64,000 nucleotides of DNA from Paraburkholderia sp. BL9I2N2 (GTDB taxonomy: Bacteria > Pseudomonadota > Gammaproteobacteria > Burkholderiales > Burkholderiaceae). The stretch spans positions 372,001 to 436,000 of the forward strand of contig NZ_SMGP01000002.1 in assembly GCF_004339745.1 (NCBI RefSeq), given 5' to 3'. The notes beneath the pieces are model-generated. The model was not told the origin of the DNA. It searched no databases and worked only from the letters and a program-made list of their open reading frames with translations. This document shows positions 8,856 through 17,927 of this stretch, in pieces. The number at the start of each line of letters is the position of its first letter. Position 1 is the stretch's first letter. A program made the translations under genes and the position numbers.

Positions 8856-9608
8856 CGCAATACTCTCCGGAATCCTTACGTCTGCCCTGCGGGCCGACTT
8901 TATTCACACGATTTTGCAGGTCCATGCAAAGCCGTTCGAAGACTGAAACCCGCTCATCGCGCGAACAACCACAACACGGCAATGCTGCGCTTTAAACGTC
9001 GTCTTTGCGAGGCAGTTTTGCGCGGAAGAAACAGGTAAAACGTTCCACGCCGCGTGTAGTCGCGCGCGCTATGCGGGAAAGCTTCGCAGGGCAACGGAGC
9101 GAGCCGTACAGGGCGTGAGTAGCGGGTATCGCGCAAGTGGCTGCAGGTGGCCGTCAGTCATGCAACAACCACGCCCGAGCACAGCAGGTTTTTCTGTGCT
9201 TCGGGGCCGCGTTTTAAACGCAAGTGGCGTTCCTGGTCACCGGCCTGGCGGCGGTAGCGGTTGCCCTAAAAGCGCGCTGTGCGCCGGGCGAATCGCGCAG
9301 CGCATAGCAGCATACGTGTTGCTTAATTTATCGCCCCGCCCGGCTGTCCAGAACCGCCGTTTCTCTGGCCGGATCGGCCATACTCCGGCTTGCGCGCTAG
9401 CCGTCGATTTCGGCGGCACGCAGCGACGTCTATAAACGCATGGCGTCGAGCGTCGCCGCCATGCCGCCGGGGGGCGCTGCCGATCAAACGTCCCGGCATC
9501 AACTCCGTGTTGCGTGCGCCGAAGGCGCCACAGGCAAGACACGCAGCGATGCTGCATGCAATGCGTGAGCGCCCTGGCCGCACTCTATACATTGGTCTCC
9601 TACAACGC
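8856..9608. other. Gene-free region with one strong hairpin
   Basis: About 750 bases in which no reading frame looks like a protein. Open frames here are Arg/Pro/Cys-rich and lack ribosome-binding sites. It should hold the promoter of the 8855 gene. It also contains the hairpin at 9174-9205 and a short GCGTTTTAAACGC palindrome close after it. Nothing else was recognised. Confidence 0.5.
9174..9205. other. Strong imperfect inverted repeat
   Basis: CCCGAGCACAG and CTGTGCTTCGGG pair over 11 bp with a single bulged base around a nine-base loop. It is not followed by a T-run and is far from any gene end, so it is not an obvious terminator. It could be part of an unrecognised small RNA or a protein-binding site. 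Confidence 0.4.
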
Positions 9609-9953
9609 TCACTGCACGGTAATGGTCTCCTTCATATTCGGGTGGATGCCGCAAAACACCTTGTACACGCCCGGCTTGTCGAACTTGAACTGGTACGTGT
9701 CGTTCTGATCGAGTGCCGCGGAGCGAAACATGCCCGCGTCGTTCACGACGGTGTGCGGTTCGCCGTCCAGATTCTTCCAGGTCACGGTCGAACCGGCTTT
9801 GACCGTGAGTTCCATAGGCGAGAACATGAAGTTCTTGATGACGACCGCGTTCGGCGTCTCCGCCCGCGCCACGGAGAACCCGGACGATGCCGCGAGCAAC
9901 GCCGAACTTGCGGCCAATGCCAACCATACGCGGCGAATATTTTTAGTTTGCAT
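9609..9953 (-). CDS. Periplasmic cupredoxin (amicyanin/plastocyanin-like)
   Basis: A 114-residue blue-copper protein. The signal peptide spans residues 1-31 (cleavage after ARA). The mature domain has the type-1 copper ligand pattern: His67 in 'GEPHTVV', then Cys101, His104 and Met107 in 'FCGIHPNM'. These carry single electrons in the periplasm. The gene lies 33 bases downstream of the metallophosphoesterase gene on the same strand, so the two are very likely co-transcribed, which is a recurrent pairing in Burkholderia-type genomes. The electron partner is unknown. Confidence 0.9.
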   Translation of the reverse strand: MQTKNIRRVWLALAASSALLAASSGFSVARAETPNAVVIKNFMFSPMELTVKAGSTVTWKNLDGEPHTVVNDAGMFRSAALDQNDTYQFKFDKPGVYKVFCGIHPNMKETITVQ

Positions 9954-9986
9954 AACTGATCTCCTGCGATGAAAAAGTTCTGACTA

Positions 9987-10931
9987 TCAGACGAGCGTCG
10001 TGTCGTTGAGCGTGGCTTTCAGCGGATGCCGCGCGATCTTGATGCTGGTCACGCCGAGCATTTTCGGCAGCTGGTCGCTCGCCACCGTCAACGGTCCGGG
10101 GCCCGTGCCGTTGCCGGCGGTCGGCTGCGGATAAGCCGTCGAACGCGCCGTGTGGAAGGTGATGTTGCCCTCCACTTTCGACACGATCTGATGAATGTGG
10201 CCGTTCAGTACCGTCACCGAACCGAAGCGTTTCAGGTAGCTCATTGCCTGGCCCGCGTCTCCGGTGCCCCAGCCCCACGGCTCGTAGATCGTCCACATCG
10301 GCATGTGCGCGAACACGACGATCGGCGTGCTGGACGAGCGCCCTTTCAAATCGTTTTCGAGCCACTCGAGTTGTTCGTCGCCGAGGCCGCCCAGGCCGTT
10401 CGGCTTGAAATGCATCACGTTGACCAGGCCGACGAAATGCACGCCCTGATGGTCGAAGCTGTAATAGCCCTTGTTGTCCGAGGCCTTGCCGAAGCGGCTG
10501 AAGTATTCGGTTCCGGGGCCGTCCGTCACGTCGTGCTCGCCGGGAACGGTGTGCAGTTCCGTGATGTTCAGGCCGGACATCAACTGGGCCGCGAGATCGA
10601 ACTCCGCGGGCTTGGACAGATGCGTGATATCGCCGGTATGGATAGTCAGCGCGGGCTTGACCGGCATCGCATTGACGTACTCGATGGTCTGCTTGAGCGT
10701 GCCCGCCACGTCCGGATTGGCTTCCTTGTTAAAGCCGATATGCGAGTCGCTGATTTGCAGGAAAAGCGGCACGCCGCCAGTAGCAGCAGATGGTTTCGGG
10801 TCGGCGGCGAGTGCCAGTTCCACCGGCGTGAGAATGCCGCCGGCGAGAACGAACACGGTACCCAAGCCACCGAAAGCAAGACACTTCAGTGCGCCGCGCC
10901 GCGACGCGTCGAATGATTGATGTGACGACAT
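9987..10931 (-). CDS. Exported metallophosphoesterase
   Basis: A 314-residue protein. The start at 10931 has GAGG at good spacing. The N-terminus (SRRGALKCLAFGGLG) is a plausible Tat signal followed by a hydrophobic segment and an Ala-rich cleavage region. The calcineurin-like metallophosphoesterase motifs are present in order: 'DSHIGF', 'HTGDITH', 'PGEHD' (Glu in place of the usual Asn in GNHD), 'FAHMP' and 'NGHIH'. It probably acts in the periplasm on a phosphoester or phosphoanhydride; substrate unknown. The changed GNHD residue may alter metal binding. First gene of a two-gene operon with the cupredoxin. Confidence 0.88.
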   Translation of the reverse strand: MSSHQSFDASRRGALKCLAFGGLGTVFVLAGGILTPVELALAADPKPSAATGGVPLFLQISDSHIGFNKEANPDVAGTLKQTIEYVNAMPVKPALTIHTGDITHLSKPAEFDLAAQLMSGLNITELHTVPGEHDVTDGPGTEYFSRFGKASDNKGYYSFDHQGVHFVGLVNVMHFKPNGLGGLGDEQLEWLENDLKGRSSSTPIVVFAHMPMWTIYEPWGWGTGDAGQAMSYLKRFGSVTVLNGHIHQIVSKVEGNITFHTARSTAYPQPTAGNGTGPGPLTVASDQLPKMLGVTSIKIARHPLKATLNDTTLV

Positions 10932-11316
10932 GTTGACCTCACGATAAAGAGTCGCAGCCGAGCCGTGGATCATCCGGCGGCCCTCGCGAGTCGGTTCGTC
11001 AGGCATGACTGAGCCGGCGCCGGTTTTATTCCAGCTTCGATCAATCGGCAGATGAATTGTCTTGGGACGTTGGCGGATCGGCAGAGGGACTCAGGTCGCT
11101 GCCGCCGAACGGGCAGCCTGCGTCGAGCGCCTGCATTGTCAAATGCTTCTCCATGCCCGTCAGGCATGCCAGCCAGCTTATAAAGTCTTTTTACTCCGAC
11201 CGGGAAGCCACTAAATTGCACTCAAGGCAATGATTTGAAGCAGATCGCAACCCGTTTAACCGTACGCCGCCTGCTTCGCTCTCATACCGCAAATACATAC
11301 CCTCCAGGAGTTGAAT
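10932..11316. other. Divergent intergenic region
   Basis: About 385 bases between the divergently transcribed metallophosphoesterase and SDR genes. It includes a less GC-rich tract near 11178-11240 suited to promoters and ends with CCAGGAG before the SDR start. No gene or repeat was recognised. Confidence 0.5.
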
Positions 11317-12063
11317 ATGAGCCACCCCGTCATTCTGATCACCGGCGCACTCACCGGGATCGGCCGCGCCACGGCCCTTGCTTTCGCCGAAACGGGCGCC
11401 CGTCTCGTCGTCTCCGGCCGTCGCGAAGCCGAAGGCAAGGCGCTCGAAAAAGAACTGCGCGAACTCGGCGCGGACGCACACTTCATCCTGGCCGACGTGC
11501 GCCGCGACGAGGAAGTCGCGAACCTCGTCGACCAGACGGTCGCGCGCTTCGGCCGCATCGACGCCGCCGTGAACAACGCCGGCACCGAAGGCCAACCCGG
11601 CGCCATCACCAGCCAGACCGTCGAGAGCTACACCGCGACGTTCGACACCAACGTGCTCGGCACGCTGCTCAGCATGAAGCACGAACTGCGCGTGATGTCG
11701 GCGCAAAAGAGCGGCAGCGTGGTGAACGTTTCGTCGACTTACGGTCATGAAGGCGCGGCCTTCGCGTCCGTGTACGCGGGCAGCAAGCATGCGGTGGAAG
11801 GCATGACCAAGTCGGCGGCGCTCGAAGTGGCGTCCAACGGCGTGCGGGTCAACGCCGTCGCGCCGGGGCCGACCGACACCGGCATGCTCGACCGCTTCAC
11901 CGGCACGCCGGAGAACAAGGCCGCGCTCGCCGCGAAAGTGCCGCTCGGCCGTATCGGCAAGCCGGACGACGTGGCGCGCGCCATCGTGTTCCTGGCATCG
12001 GATGCGGCGTCGTTCGTCACGGGGCAGATCGTGACCGTCGACGGCGGCAAGACCGCCGGCTGA
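11317..12063 (+). CDS. Short-chain dehydrogenase/reductase
   Basis: A 248-residue classical SDR. The glycine-rich cofactor motif is TGALTGIG near the N-terminus, 'NNAG' follows at about residue 88, the catalytic Ser sits in 'NVSSTYG', and Tyr and Lys in 'YAGSK'. The C-terminal 'FLASDAASFVTGQIVTVDGG' is typical of the FabG-like subgroup. An Arg after the second strand (SGRREAEG) suggests NADPH. The ATG at 11317 is preferred over a TTG at 11311 because AGGAG is better spaced. Substrate unknown. It stands alone and converges on the aminopeptidase gene. Confidence 0.92.
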   Translation: MSHPVILITGALTGIGRATALAFAETGARLVVSGRREAEGKALEKELRELGADAHFILADVRRDEEVANLVDQTVARFGRIDAAVNNAGTEGQPGAITSQTVESYTATFDTNVLGTLLSMKHELRVMSAQKSGSVVNVSSTYGHEGAAFASVYAGSKHAVEGMTKSAALEVASNGVRVNAVAPGPTDTGMLDRFTGTPENKAALAAKVPLGRIGKPDDVARAIVFLASDAASFVTGQIVTVDGGKTAG

Positions 12064-12109
12064 TTGCGGCGCCCCGCTCCACTGCGGCACGTGAAGTGCC
12101 ATTGAAACA

Positions 12110-12143
12110 GCGGCCCGCATCGCTGCATCACGATGCGGGCCGC
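12110..12143. terminator. Bidirectional hairpin between convergent genes
   Basis: A perfect 13-bp GC-rich inverted repeat (GCGGCCCGCATCG / CGATGCGGGCCGC) with an eight-base loop, between the SDR and aminopeptidase stops. There is no clear T-run, but position and stability fit a shared transcription end. Confidence 0.65.
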
Positions 12144-12171
12144 TGAACTACCCAATACCCAACACTGCCGC

Positions 12172-14355
12172 TTATTGGCCTTGCTGCGCCTGCGGCTTCA
12201 CTTTGAACTTACCCTGATAGCGGATCGTCGGACGCTGCGATTGCGTCGTCGGCGCCGTCATCAGCAACTGACGCGCAAGCGGTGTGGCCGCCGGACTCAG
12301 CGAGCCGATGCTGGTGACGCGCGACGGGTCCGCGAGACCGTTGTTCACCAGCAGCTTCGCCTCGAGTTGCAGACTGGTCAGCAGAACCGGATCCTTCAGC
12401 GCGTTACCCTGCGCGAGCAACTGGCTCCACGCGTTGTTGCTGTAGTTGGTCACGTAGTAGTCGAGACCGCTCGGATCGGCGAGCACCGCGGAACAGCCGT
12501 TCAGACGCACCTGCGTTTGCGTGTCCTTCATCGCCAGCGTCTTGCGTGAAGTCAGACCGTCGCCGTACGCGAGCGTCAACGGAATGGTCCACTGCGTGCC
12601 CGGGTACTGATTCTGGTTCGGGAACGGCGACTGTTTCAGGGTGACCACGGTCTGATTGGTCGTCAGATCGCACTGCGTGTCGAGCGAGATTAGCGGCACG
12701 CCTGTTTGCCGCACGAAACTGTCGCCGATCGCCACCATCGGCTGGCCGCTCGCCTTCGCCAGTTCGTCCCACAGACGCTTGGGCGTGACGTTGCCGAACG
12801 AATAGTCGGCGAGATACGACTGCAGACCCTTGCGCATCACTTCTTCGCCGAGGTAGTTCTCCAGCATCTTCAGCACGTGACCTCCCTTGTCGTACGTGAA
12901 GGCGCTCGCGCTCAGCACGAAGTCGTTCGACGCCCAGCCGTTGAAGTTCGGCTGCACCGGGAACGCGGTGGACTTCAGGTCCGCATTGATCACGGCGTAC
13001 TTGTTCTTCACGTCGTCGACCCAGCTGAAGCGGTCCGGGAAGAAGCGCACCTTGGTCTTGTTCTCGAAGAACGTCGCGAACGACTCGTTCAGCCAGACGT
13101 CGTCCCACCAGTCGAGCGTGACGAGGTCGCCGAACCATTGGTGCGCGGCTTCGTGCGTGAGCACCGTCACACCGTAGTCGGACATGGTCGTGCCGGGCGC
13201 CGGCAGAATGTCGTCGGCGAATTCGAGAATCGCGCCCCAGTTCTCCATGCCGCCGAAGTTCAGGTCCTTCTGCTCCTTGAACGCGTCGTTGGCCGCGACG
13301 GTGTCGAACTTGGTGAGCGGCAACGGAATGCCGGTGTAGCGGTAGTAGTAATCGAGCGCCTGCTTGGTCTGTTGCATGGCCGGCTTGGCCCAGTCACGCA
13401 TGCCGGGCGGCGTGAAGATGCGCAGATGCAGCCCTTTTCCGTCGGGCAGCGGGCTCGAAAAGTCGTCTTCGAGAATGTCGAACTGACCGCCGCCGAAGAA
13501 CAGCAGATACGACGGCATGGGCGGTGTCTTCTCGAACGACACGAGCTTGTAGCCGCTATCCACGTTCACCGCCGGTTTCTCGGCCGCATTCGAGACGACG
13601 TTCCAGTTCTGCGGGACTTCCGCACTCACCTCGTAGGTGGGCCGGAAAGCCGGCTCGTCCCAGCCCGGGAACCATTGACGCGCCAGGTTCGATTCGCCTT
13701 GCGTGAGGATTGCGCCGCTGGTCGTGCCGTCGGTCGACTTCAGATCGACGCGGAACACCCCTTCGGCCGCGGAGCAGCCCGGATAGGGATCGTCGCCGCA
13801 ACTACCGCCGGTCTTGGCGACCGGATCGTCATAGGTCTTGAAGTTGATGATGCCGCTCCACTCCATGTGCAGCGAGTAGTTGCCGGCGGCGATCTGCCCG
13901 CTCACGGGGCGCAGTTGATAGAAGTCGCCGTCGTCCTGCGGCGTGGCGATCAGCGGGATATTGCCCGGCTGAAGCGTAATCGTGCCGTTGGTGAACTTGA
14001 CCCGGTGCCCGGCGATCGTGATCGCGTTGACGGCTTTCTGCACCTTGATCTGCACGTCGGCGCGGCCGTCGAACGAAGACAGCGCGGGGTTCGGCCGGAA
14101 CCATAGCTTGTAGTTGACCGGTGTGACCGTGTCGGGCAACTCGACCGGCGGTACCGTCTTGTTGATCGATGTGTCCGCCACGACCGGCGCGGCGGGCGGG
14201 GCCAGCGCCACTTCGGAGGCGGCCGGTGCGGCCGCGGGCGCCTGCCCGGATTTGCTCGTCAAGGACGACGAGCCGTCGCTGCCGCCGCATCCCGCCAGAA
14301 CCGCAATTCCGGCTAGTGCGAGGCACTGCATCTGCAATCGGAAATTTATACGCAT
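12172..14355 (-). CDS. M1-family zinc aminopeptidase lipoprotein
   Basis: A 727-residue protein with a lipobox signal peptide (VLAGC, Cys23) followed by a Gly/Ser/Ala-rich linker to about residue 65. The M1 peptidase domain carries the substrate-anchoring 'GGMENWGA' near residue 365 and the zinc site 'HEAAHQWFGD...WLNESFA' near residue 397 (HExxH plus the downstream Glu). It removes N-terminal residues from peptides and, as an exported lipoprotein, probably acts on external peptides. The C-terminal region is shorter than in PepN. GAGGA precedes the ATG at good spacing. Transcribed alone. Confidence 0.93.
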   Translation of the reverse strand: MRINFRLQMQCLALAGIAVLAGCGGSDGSSSLTSKSGQAPAAAPAASEVALAPPAAPVVADTSINKTVPPVELPDTVTPVNYKLWFRPNPALSSFDGRADVQIKVQKAVNAITIAGHRVKFTNGTITLQPGNIPLIATPQDDGDFYQLRPVSGQIAAGNYSLHMEWSGIINFKTYDDPVAKTGGSCGDDPYPGCSAAEGVFRVDLKSTDGTTSGAILTQGESNLARQWFPGWDEPAFRPTYEVSAEVPQNWNVVSNAAEKPAVNVDSGYKLVSFEKTPPMPSYLLFFGGGQFDILEDDFSSPLPDGKGLHLRIFTPPGMRDWAKPAMQQTKQALDYYYRYTGIPLPLTKFDTVAANDAFKEQKDLNFGGMENWGAILEFADDILPAPGTTMSDYGVTVLTHEAAHQWFGDLVTLDWWDDVWLNESFATFFENKTKVRFFPDRFSWVDDVKNKYAVINADLKSTAFPVQPNFNGWASNDFVLSASAFTYDKGGHVLKMLENYLGEEVMRKGLQSYLADYSFGNVTPKRLWDELAKASGQPMVAIGDSFVRQTGVPLISLDTQCDLTTNQTVVTLKQSPFPNQNQYPGTQWTIPLTLAYGDGLTSRKTLAMKDTQTQVRLNGCSAVLADPSGLDYYVTNYSNNAWSQLLAQGNALKDPVLLTSLQLEAKLLVNNGLADPSRVTSIGSLSPAATPLARQLLMTAPTTQSQRPTIRYQGKFKVKPQAQQGQ

Positions 14356-14946
14356 GATTAATCCTCGACTGACAATATCGGCAAAAGAAAGTGCGTTGAG
14401 TGCTTATGCTGGTTTTCTCTTTTTTTCAGCGAAAAAGGTCTCCCGCACTAGCACCGAATTGCTAGCGAGAATATAGGGACGTGTTGGCGCCTCAGCACTT
14501 GTGGCTGATTTTAGAATTGCGACACACGTTTATTACAATGCTTTCACAACGACAGCTTGGGCCATATTTTCCGGCCTTCATTCGATCGTCCGGCTGACCG
14601 GCAAAGCGGCGGCTTACCTGCGTCTCCGGGCAGGTGGATTAAACCGAGGTCAGTTTTTGACGACAGTGCGTAGCCTAGTTTGGCAAACGTTCCCGTGTCA
14701 ACTTCCTTTCACAATCTTTCTTTGACTTGTGTTTTGCGTATGCAAACCGAATGGCTTCAGTAATGGGACTGAGTTAATCCTCTAGAAATCGCAATATCGT
14801 TCTCGACTACGGGAAACTTTATTTTTCTTTGCGCAGTATTGTGCTAAAGCGCAATGGCGCGAGCGAGTAACCGCGAGCGAGGTATTAATTTGAACTAGCT
14901 GGAGAGTTCACAAAGCAATTAGCGCGATTACTACGCAAATGATCGG
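14356..14946. other. Gene-free, relatively AT-rich region
   Basis: About 590 bases between the aminopeptidase start and the aldo/keto reductase stop. It is visibly less GC-rich than its surroundings, especially 14380-14470 and 14690-14850, and includes a poly-T tract near 14420. It should hold the aminopeptidase promoter. No convincing gene, tRNA or terminator was seen. Confidence 0.5.
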
Positions 14947-15945
14947 CTAGCCATTCACCGCTGCCACGATTCGTGCGCACATCGCCTTGTCGGGTAATGG
15001 GCCAGAACCGGCCCGAACGTTGTCCGCCATGTATTGCGGACGCCCCGTACCTGGAATCACCACCGTCACCGCCGGCTGCGCGAGCACGAACTTCAAAAGA
15101 ATCTGCGCCCAACTCGTGCAGCCGATTTCCGCAGCCCACGCAGGCAGCGGCGTTTTGCCGACGCGTGCCAGCAGGCCGCCGCCGCCGAAGGGCTGGTTGA
15201 TCACGACGCCGATGCCCAACTCCGCCGCGAGCGGCAAGATGCGCGACTCGGCGGCGCGGTCGTCGGCTGCGTAGTTGACCTGCACGAAGTCCGGCTTGTC
15301 GCTGCGCATGACGGCGGCGACTTCATCGAAAGCACTCGACGTGTAGTGCGTGATGCCGATATAGCGAATCCGGCCGCGCGCTTTCCAGTCGCGCAGCGTG
15401 GCGAGTTGCGTGCGCCAGTCGAGCAGGTTGTGAACCTGCATCAGATCGATACGCGGCTGCTGAAAGCGGCGCAGCGATTCTTCCATCTGCGCGATGCCCG
15501 CCTCGCGTCCGTCGGTCCAGACCTTGGTGGCGACGAAGGCCTTGTTGTGCGCGTTCAGTTGCGTGAGCAGCGCGCCAGCGACGGCTTCCGACGAGCCGTA
15601 CATCGGCGATGAATCGATCACCGAACCACCGGCTTCGAACAGGATGCGCAGCACGTCGGCGAGTTGCGCGCGGCCGGCGGGATCGTTGCCGACATCGAAG
15701 GTCCGCCAGGTGCCGCAGCCGACCACGGGCAAGCGTTCGCCCGTGGCGGGAATCACGCGTTGCGCCATGCGTGGCAGCGGCGTGCTGGCGGATTCGGTTT
15801 GCGACTGAGACGGCGTTGGGGTTTGACCGGCCGCCAATCGCGGCAAAGCGAGCGACGCTGACAAGCCGATTGCGGTGCCGCGTGCCGTGCGCAGAAAACG
15901 GCGTCTGCCGGAAAGCCCTACAGCGGTTTTCGACGAAAGTGCCAT
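14947..15945 (-). CDS. Exported aldo/keto reductase
   Basis: A 332-residue protein started at 15945, where GAGGG lies seven bases upstream. The N-terminus has a Tat-like RRRFLRT motif, a hydrophobic stretch and an Ala-rich cleavage site before a Gln/Ser/Thr/Pro linker. The catalytic domain has the AKR tetrad in order: Asp and Tyr in 'VIDSSPMYGSSE', Lys in 'VATKVW' and His in 'MQVHNLLD'. A C-terminal 'VIPGTGRPQYMADN' matches the NADP-binding region. AKRs reduce aldehydes and ketones with NADPH; an exported version presumably folds with its cofactor before Tat transport. Substrate unknown. Confidence 0.9.
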   Translation of the reverse strand: MALSSKTAVGLSGRRRFLRTARGTAIGLSASLALPRLAAGQTPTPSQSQTESASTPLPRMAQRVIPATGERLPVVGCGTWRTFDVGNDPAGRAQLADVLRILFEAGGSVIDSSPMYGSSEAVAGALLTQLNAHNKAFVATKVWTDGREAGIAQMEESLRRFQQPRIDLMQVHNLLDWRTQLATLRDWKARGRIRYIGITHYTSSAFDEVAAVMRSDKPDFVQVNYAADDRAAESRILPLAAELGIGVVINQPFGGGGLLARVGKTPLPAWAAEIGCTSWAQILLKFVLAQPAVTVVIPGTGRPQYMADNVRAGSGPLPDKAMCARIVAAVNG

Positions 15946-16058
15946 GACGTGCCCTCGATTCGCGCGCAGTACAGTGACTCCGTACGATACGGCAAATCGG
16001 CACAGCACGTTGAAGCCACCCACAGCGCCCTGCTTCGACGATCACACGTCACGCGCCA

Positions 16059-16298
16059 TTAGCGGATAAAGTGCCCGCAAATCGGCATGCTGGCCAGCCG
16101 CGCGATCAACGACGATTGTTGTCCGCCATCCGCCGCCGCGAACTGATCCGCAGCCGTCGCGGACCCCGCCGCCGCGCCGATCGCGATGACCGTGATCGCG
16201 ATCCCGCGCAGCCGCCCGGTGCGGCCGACGAGCGAGCCCGACACGCCGCGCCAACTGGCCAGCAAGGTCATCGATAGTGCAACTATCGCGCAGCACAT
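16059..16298 (-). CDS. Small membrane protein, unknown function
   Basis: A 79-residue protein with two hydrophobic stretches (about residues 1-15 and 30-48, the latter GIAITVIAIGAAAGSATA). It begins with a very strong ribosome-binding site (GAGGAGG, four bases before the ATG) and lies nine bases after the GST stop on the same strand. That makes a real, co-transcribed gene likely. No family was recognised. It is the last gene of the ArsR/AHSA1/GST operon. Confidence 0.6.
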   Translation of the reverse strand: MCCAIVALSMTLLASWRGVSGSLVGRTGRLRGIAITVIAIGAAAGSATAADQFAAADGGQQSSLIARLASMPICGHFIR

Positions 16299-16307
16299 GG
16301 CTCCTCC

Positions 16308-16946
16308 TCAGGCGTTCGCCGTGGCGCGTTCCTGCCGCGCGGGAAACGGGTCGCGCCATGCGTCGATCGCGTTCAACTGATCGTGCCAGCGCACTAATTC
16401 CGGAAACTCTTCAACCGGCATTGCCGCGCTTTTCGCATACGGCAGCGCGATGCCGACCGAGAAATCCGCCACCGACATCTCGTCACCCAGCAGCCACTTG
16501 CGCCCCTTCAGATGCTGGTTGAGCACGGCAGCATGCTTGCGGAAAAAACCTTGCGCTTCGGCGACCTTCGCGGGGTCGGGTTCGCCGAGTCCGACCCACG
16601 GTTTGATCAGGTACTCGAAGTAAAGCGCGCCGGCATGCCGGAGCAGATGCTGGCTATTCCAGCTGAACCAGCGCACGATTTCGATCTGCTGCTGCGCGCC
16701 CCGCGGCCAGAGCGGGGATTCCGCGCGCTGCGCAAGATGGCACAGGATCGCGTCGGCCTCCCAGATGATCTTCTCGCCGTCGACGAGACAAGGCACCTTG
16801 CCGTTCGGATTGATCGCCAGATAGTCCGGCCGGGTTTGCTCGCCTTTGCCCAGATCGACAAATGCGTAGTCGATTGGCAAGCCTAAATATTTGGCTAGCG
16901 CACAGGATTTTCTGGGAGACAGCGTTTCAGCATAGTAAAGCTTCAT
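16308..16946 (-). CDS. Glutathione S-transferase family protein
   Basis: A 212-residue GST with an N-terminal thioredoxin-like domain: 'MKLYYAETLSPRKSCALAKYLG', then the cis-Pro motif 'GKVPCLVDG' and 'WEADAILCHLA', where the usual Glu-Ser is Glu-Ala. The C-terminal helical domain contains 'LLGDEMSVADFSVG'. Third gene of a run on the minus strand after ArsR and AHSA1 genes, 39 bases downstream of the AHSA1 stop. This context suggests a regulated stress or detoxification role, by inference only. Confidence 0.9.
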   Translation of the reverse strand: MKLYYAETLSPRKSCALAKYLGLPIDYAFVDLGKGEQTRPDYLAINPNGKVPCLVDGEKIIWEADAILCHLAQRAESPLWPRGAQQQIEIVRWFSWNSQHLLRHAGALYFEYLIKPWVGLGEPDPAKVAEAQGFFRKHAAVLNQHLKGRKWLLGDEMSVADFSVGIALPYAKSAAMPVEEFPELVRWHDQLNAIDAWRDPFPARQERATANA

Positions 16947-16985
16947 GGTCGACCTCGGTATGCGTTGACTTCGGTGGAATGTGCT

Positions 16986-17435
16986 TCATTCGGCTTCGTT
17001 TTCCAGCTCGGCAAGCAGTGCGTCCAGCTTCTCGAATGCACCAGTCCAGCCGCTTTGATGACCATCGCGTGCAGCTTCGTCGAAGAACTGCGCGTGATTG
17101 AAATGCAGTTCGGTGCCCTCTTCGATCGGACGAAACCGGATCGTCACCAGCGACCGGCGCTCCGGCAGCGTGACCCACTCCCACGTGAAGACGAGCTTGC
17201 GCTCCGCTTCGACCTCCTGGTACTCGCCGCGGCAGTCGTGCGTTTCGCCATCCAGTGTCTGAAACACCACACGAAAGCGGCCGCCCACGCGCGGATCGGC
17301 TTCGGCGCTCAGCACCGGCCCGGCGTCCGGTCCCCACCAGCGCGCCATCAACTCGGGCCGCGTCCATGCTGCGTAGACTCTTGCAGGTGGCGCCTTGATG
17401 CGCCGCACGATGGTCAGGCTGGGCTTTTCGTTCAT
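16986..17435 (-). CDS. SRPBCC (AHSA1-like) domain protein
   Basis: A 149-residue START-like protein of the Aha1-C-terminal family. Typical elements are 'RRIKAPPARVYAAWTRPELMARWWGP', seen in pieces, 'VGGRFRVVFQ' and the end 'HQSGWTGAFEKLDALLA'. These small proteins bind hydrophobic ligands. In bacteria they are very often encoded directly after an ArsR-type regulator, as here, where its start overlaps the regulator's stop by 4 nt. Ligand unknown. Confidence 0.92.
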   Translation of the reverse strand: MNEKPSLTIVRRIKAPPARVYAAWTRPELMARWWGPDAGPVLSAEADPRVGGRFRVVFQTLDGETHDCRGEYQEVEAERKLVFTWEWVTLPERRSLVTIRFRPIEEGTELHFNHAQFFDEAARDGHQSGWTGAFEKLDALLAELENEAE

Positions 17436-17767
17436 TCGTCGTTCCTCTCAACAAAATCGGCGAGCCGGTCGAGACTCGCGGACCAGAAGCGTTCGTAGCG
17501 TCGCAACCACGCCATCGCTTCTTCCATCGGGCCGGCAACCAGTTCGACCGAGACGGTTCGGCCACTTTTCGTGCGCGCCACCAGACCCGCGTCGCTCAGC
17601 ACGTCGAGGTGCTTCATGACGGCGGGCAGTTTGAGCGGCAACGGACGCGCGATTTCCGTGACCGACAGACCAGGCTCACGCTCCAGACGCGCGAGGATGG
17701 CCCGCCGCGTGGGATCCACGAGGGCGGAAAACGTACGATCGAGTTGACTGACTGGAGACTTTGCCAT
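17432..17767 (-). CDS. ArsR-family transcriptional regulator
   Basis: A 111-residue winged-helix protein. 'LVDPTRRAILARLEREPGLSVTEIARPL' is the N-terminal half of the domain, 'LPAVMKHLDVLSDAGLV' the recognition helix and 'RTKSGRTVSVEL' the wing. No cysteine metal-sensing motif is present, so it probably belongs to the non-metal group that pairs with AHSA1 proteins. Its stop overlaps the AHSA1 start by 4 nt, indicating translational coupling. It likely regulates its own operon, which continues through the GST and a small membrane protein. Confidence 0.92.
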   Translation of the reverse strand: MAKSPVSQLDRTFSALVDPTRRAILARLEREPGLSVTEIARPLPLKLPAVMKHLDVLSDAGLVARTKSGRTVSVELVAGPMEEAMAWLRRYERFWSASLDRLADFVERNDE

Positions 17768-17927
17768 ATGGTGAACTATAGGCCGTGAGTTCCGGGAGTC
17801 AAGGTTTTTTGCGGCCGACTCCGCGAACCCGTAGGCCGGTTTGCACTGTCCGACATCAACGCGCCGCGGCTATCATTCCAACGATTCGCGAGTAGGTCTT
17901 CGCTCAGCTTCCAGAGGACAGCACCGT

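Noticed and set aside
9115..9557. About 100-codon frames on both strands in the gene-free region
   Set aside because: Cys/Arg/Pro-rich translations, no ribosome-binding sites and no motifs.
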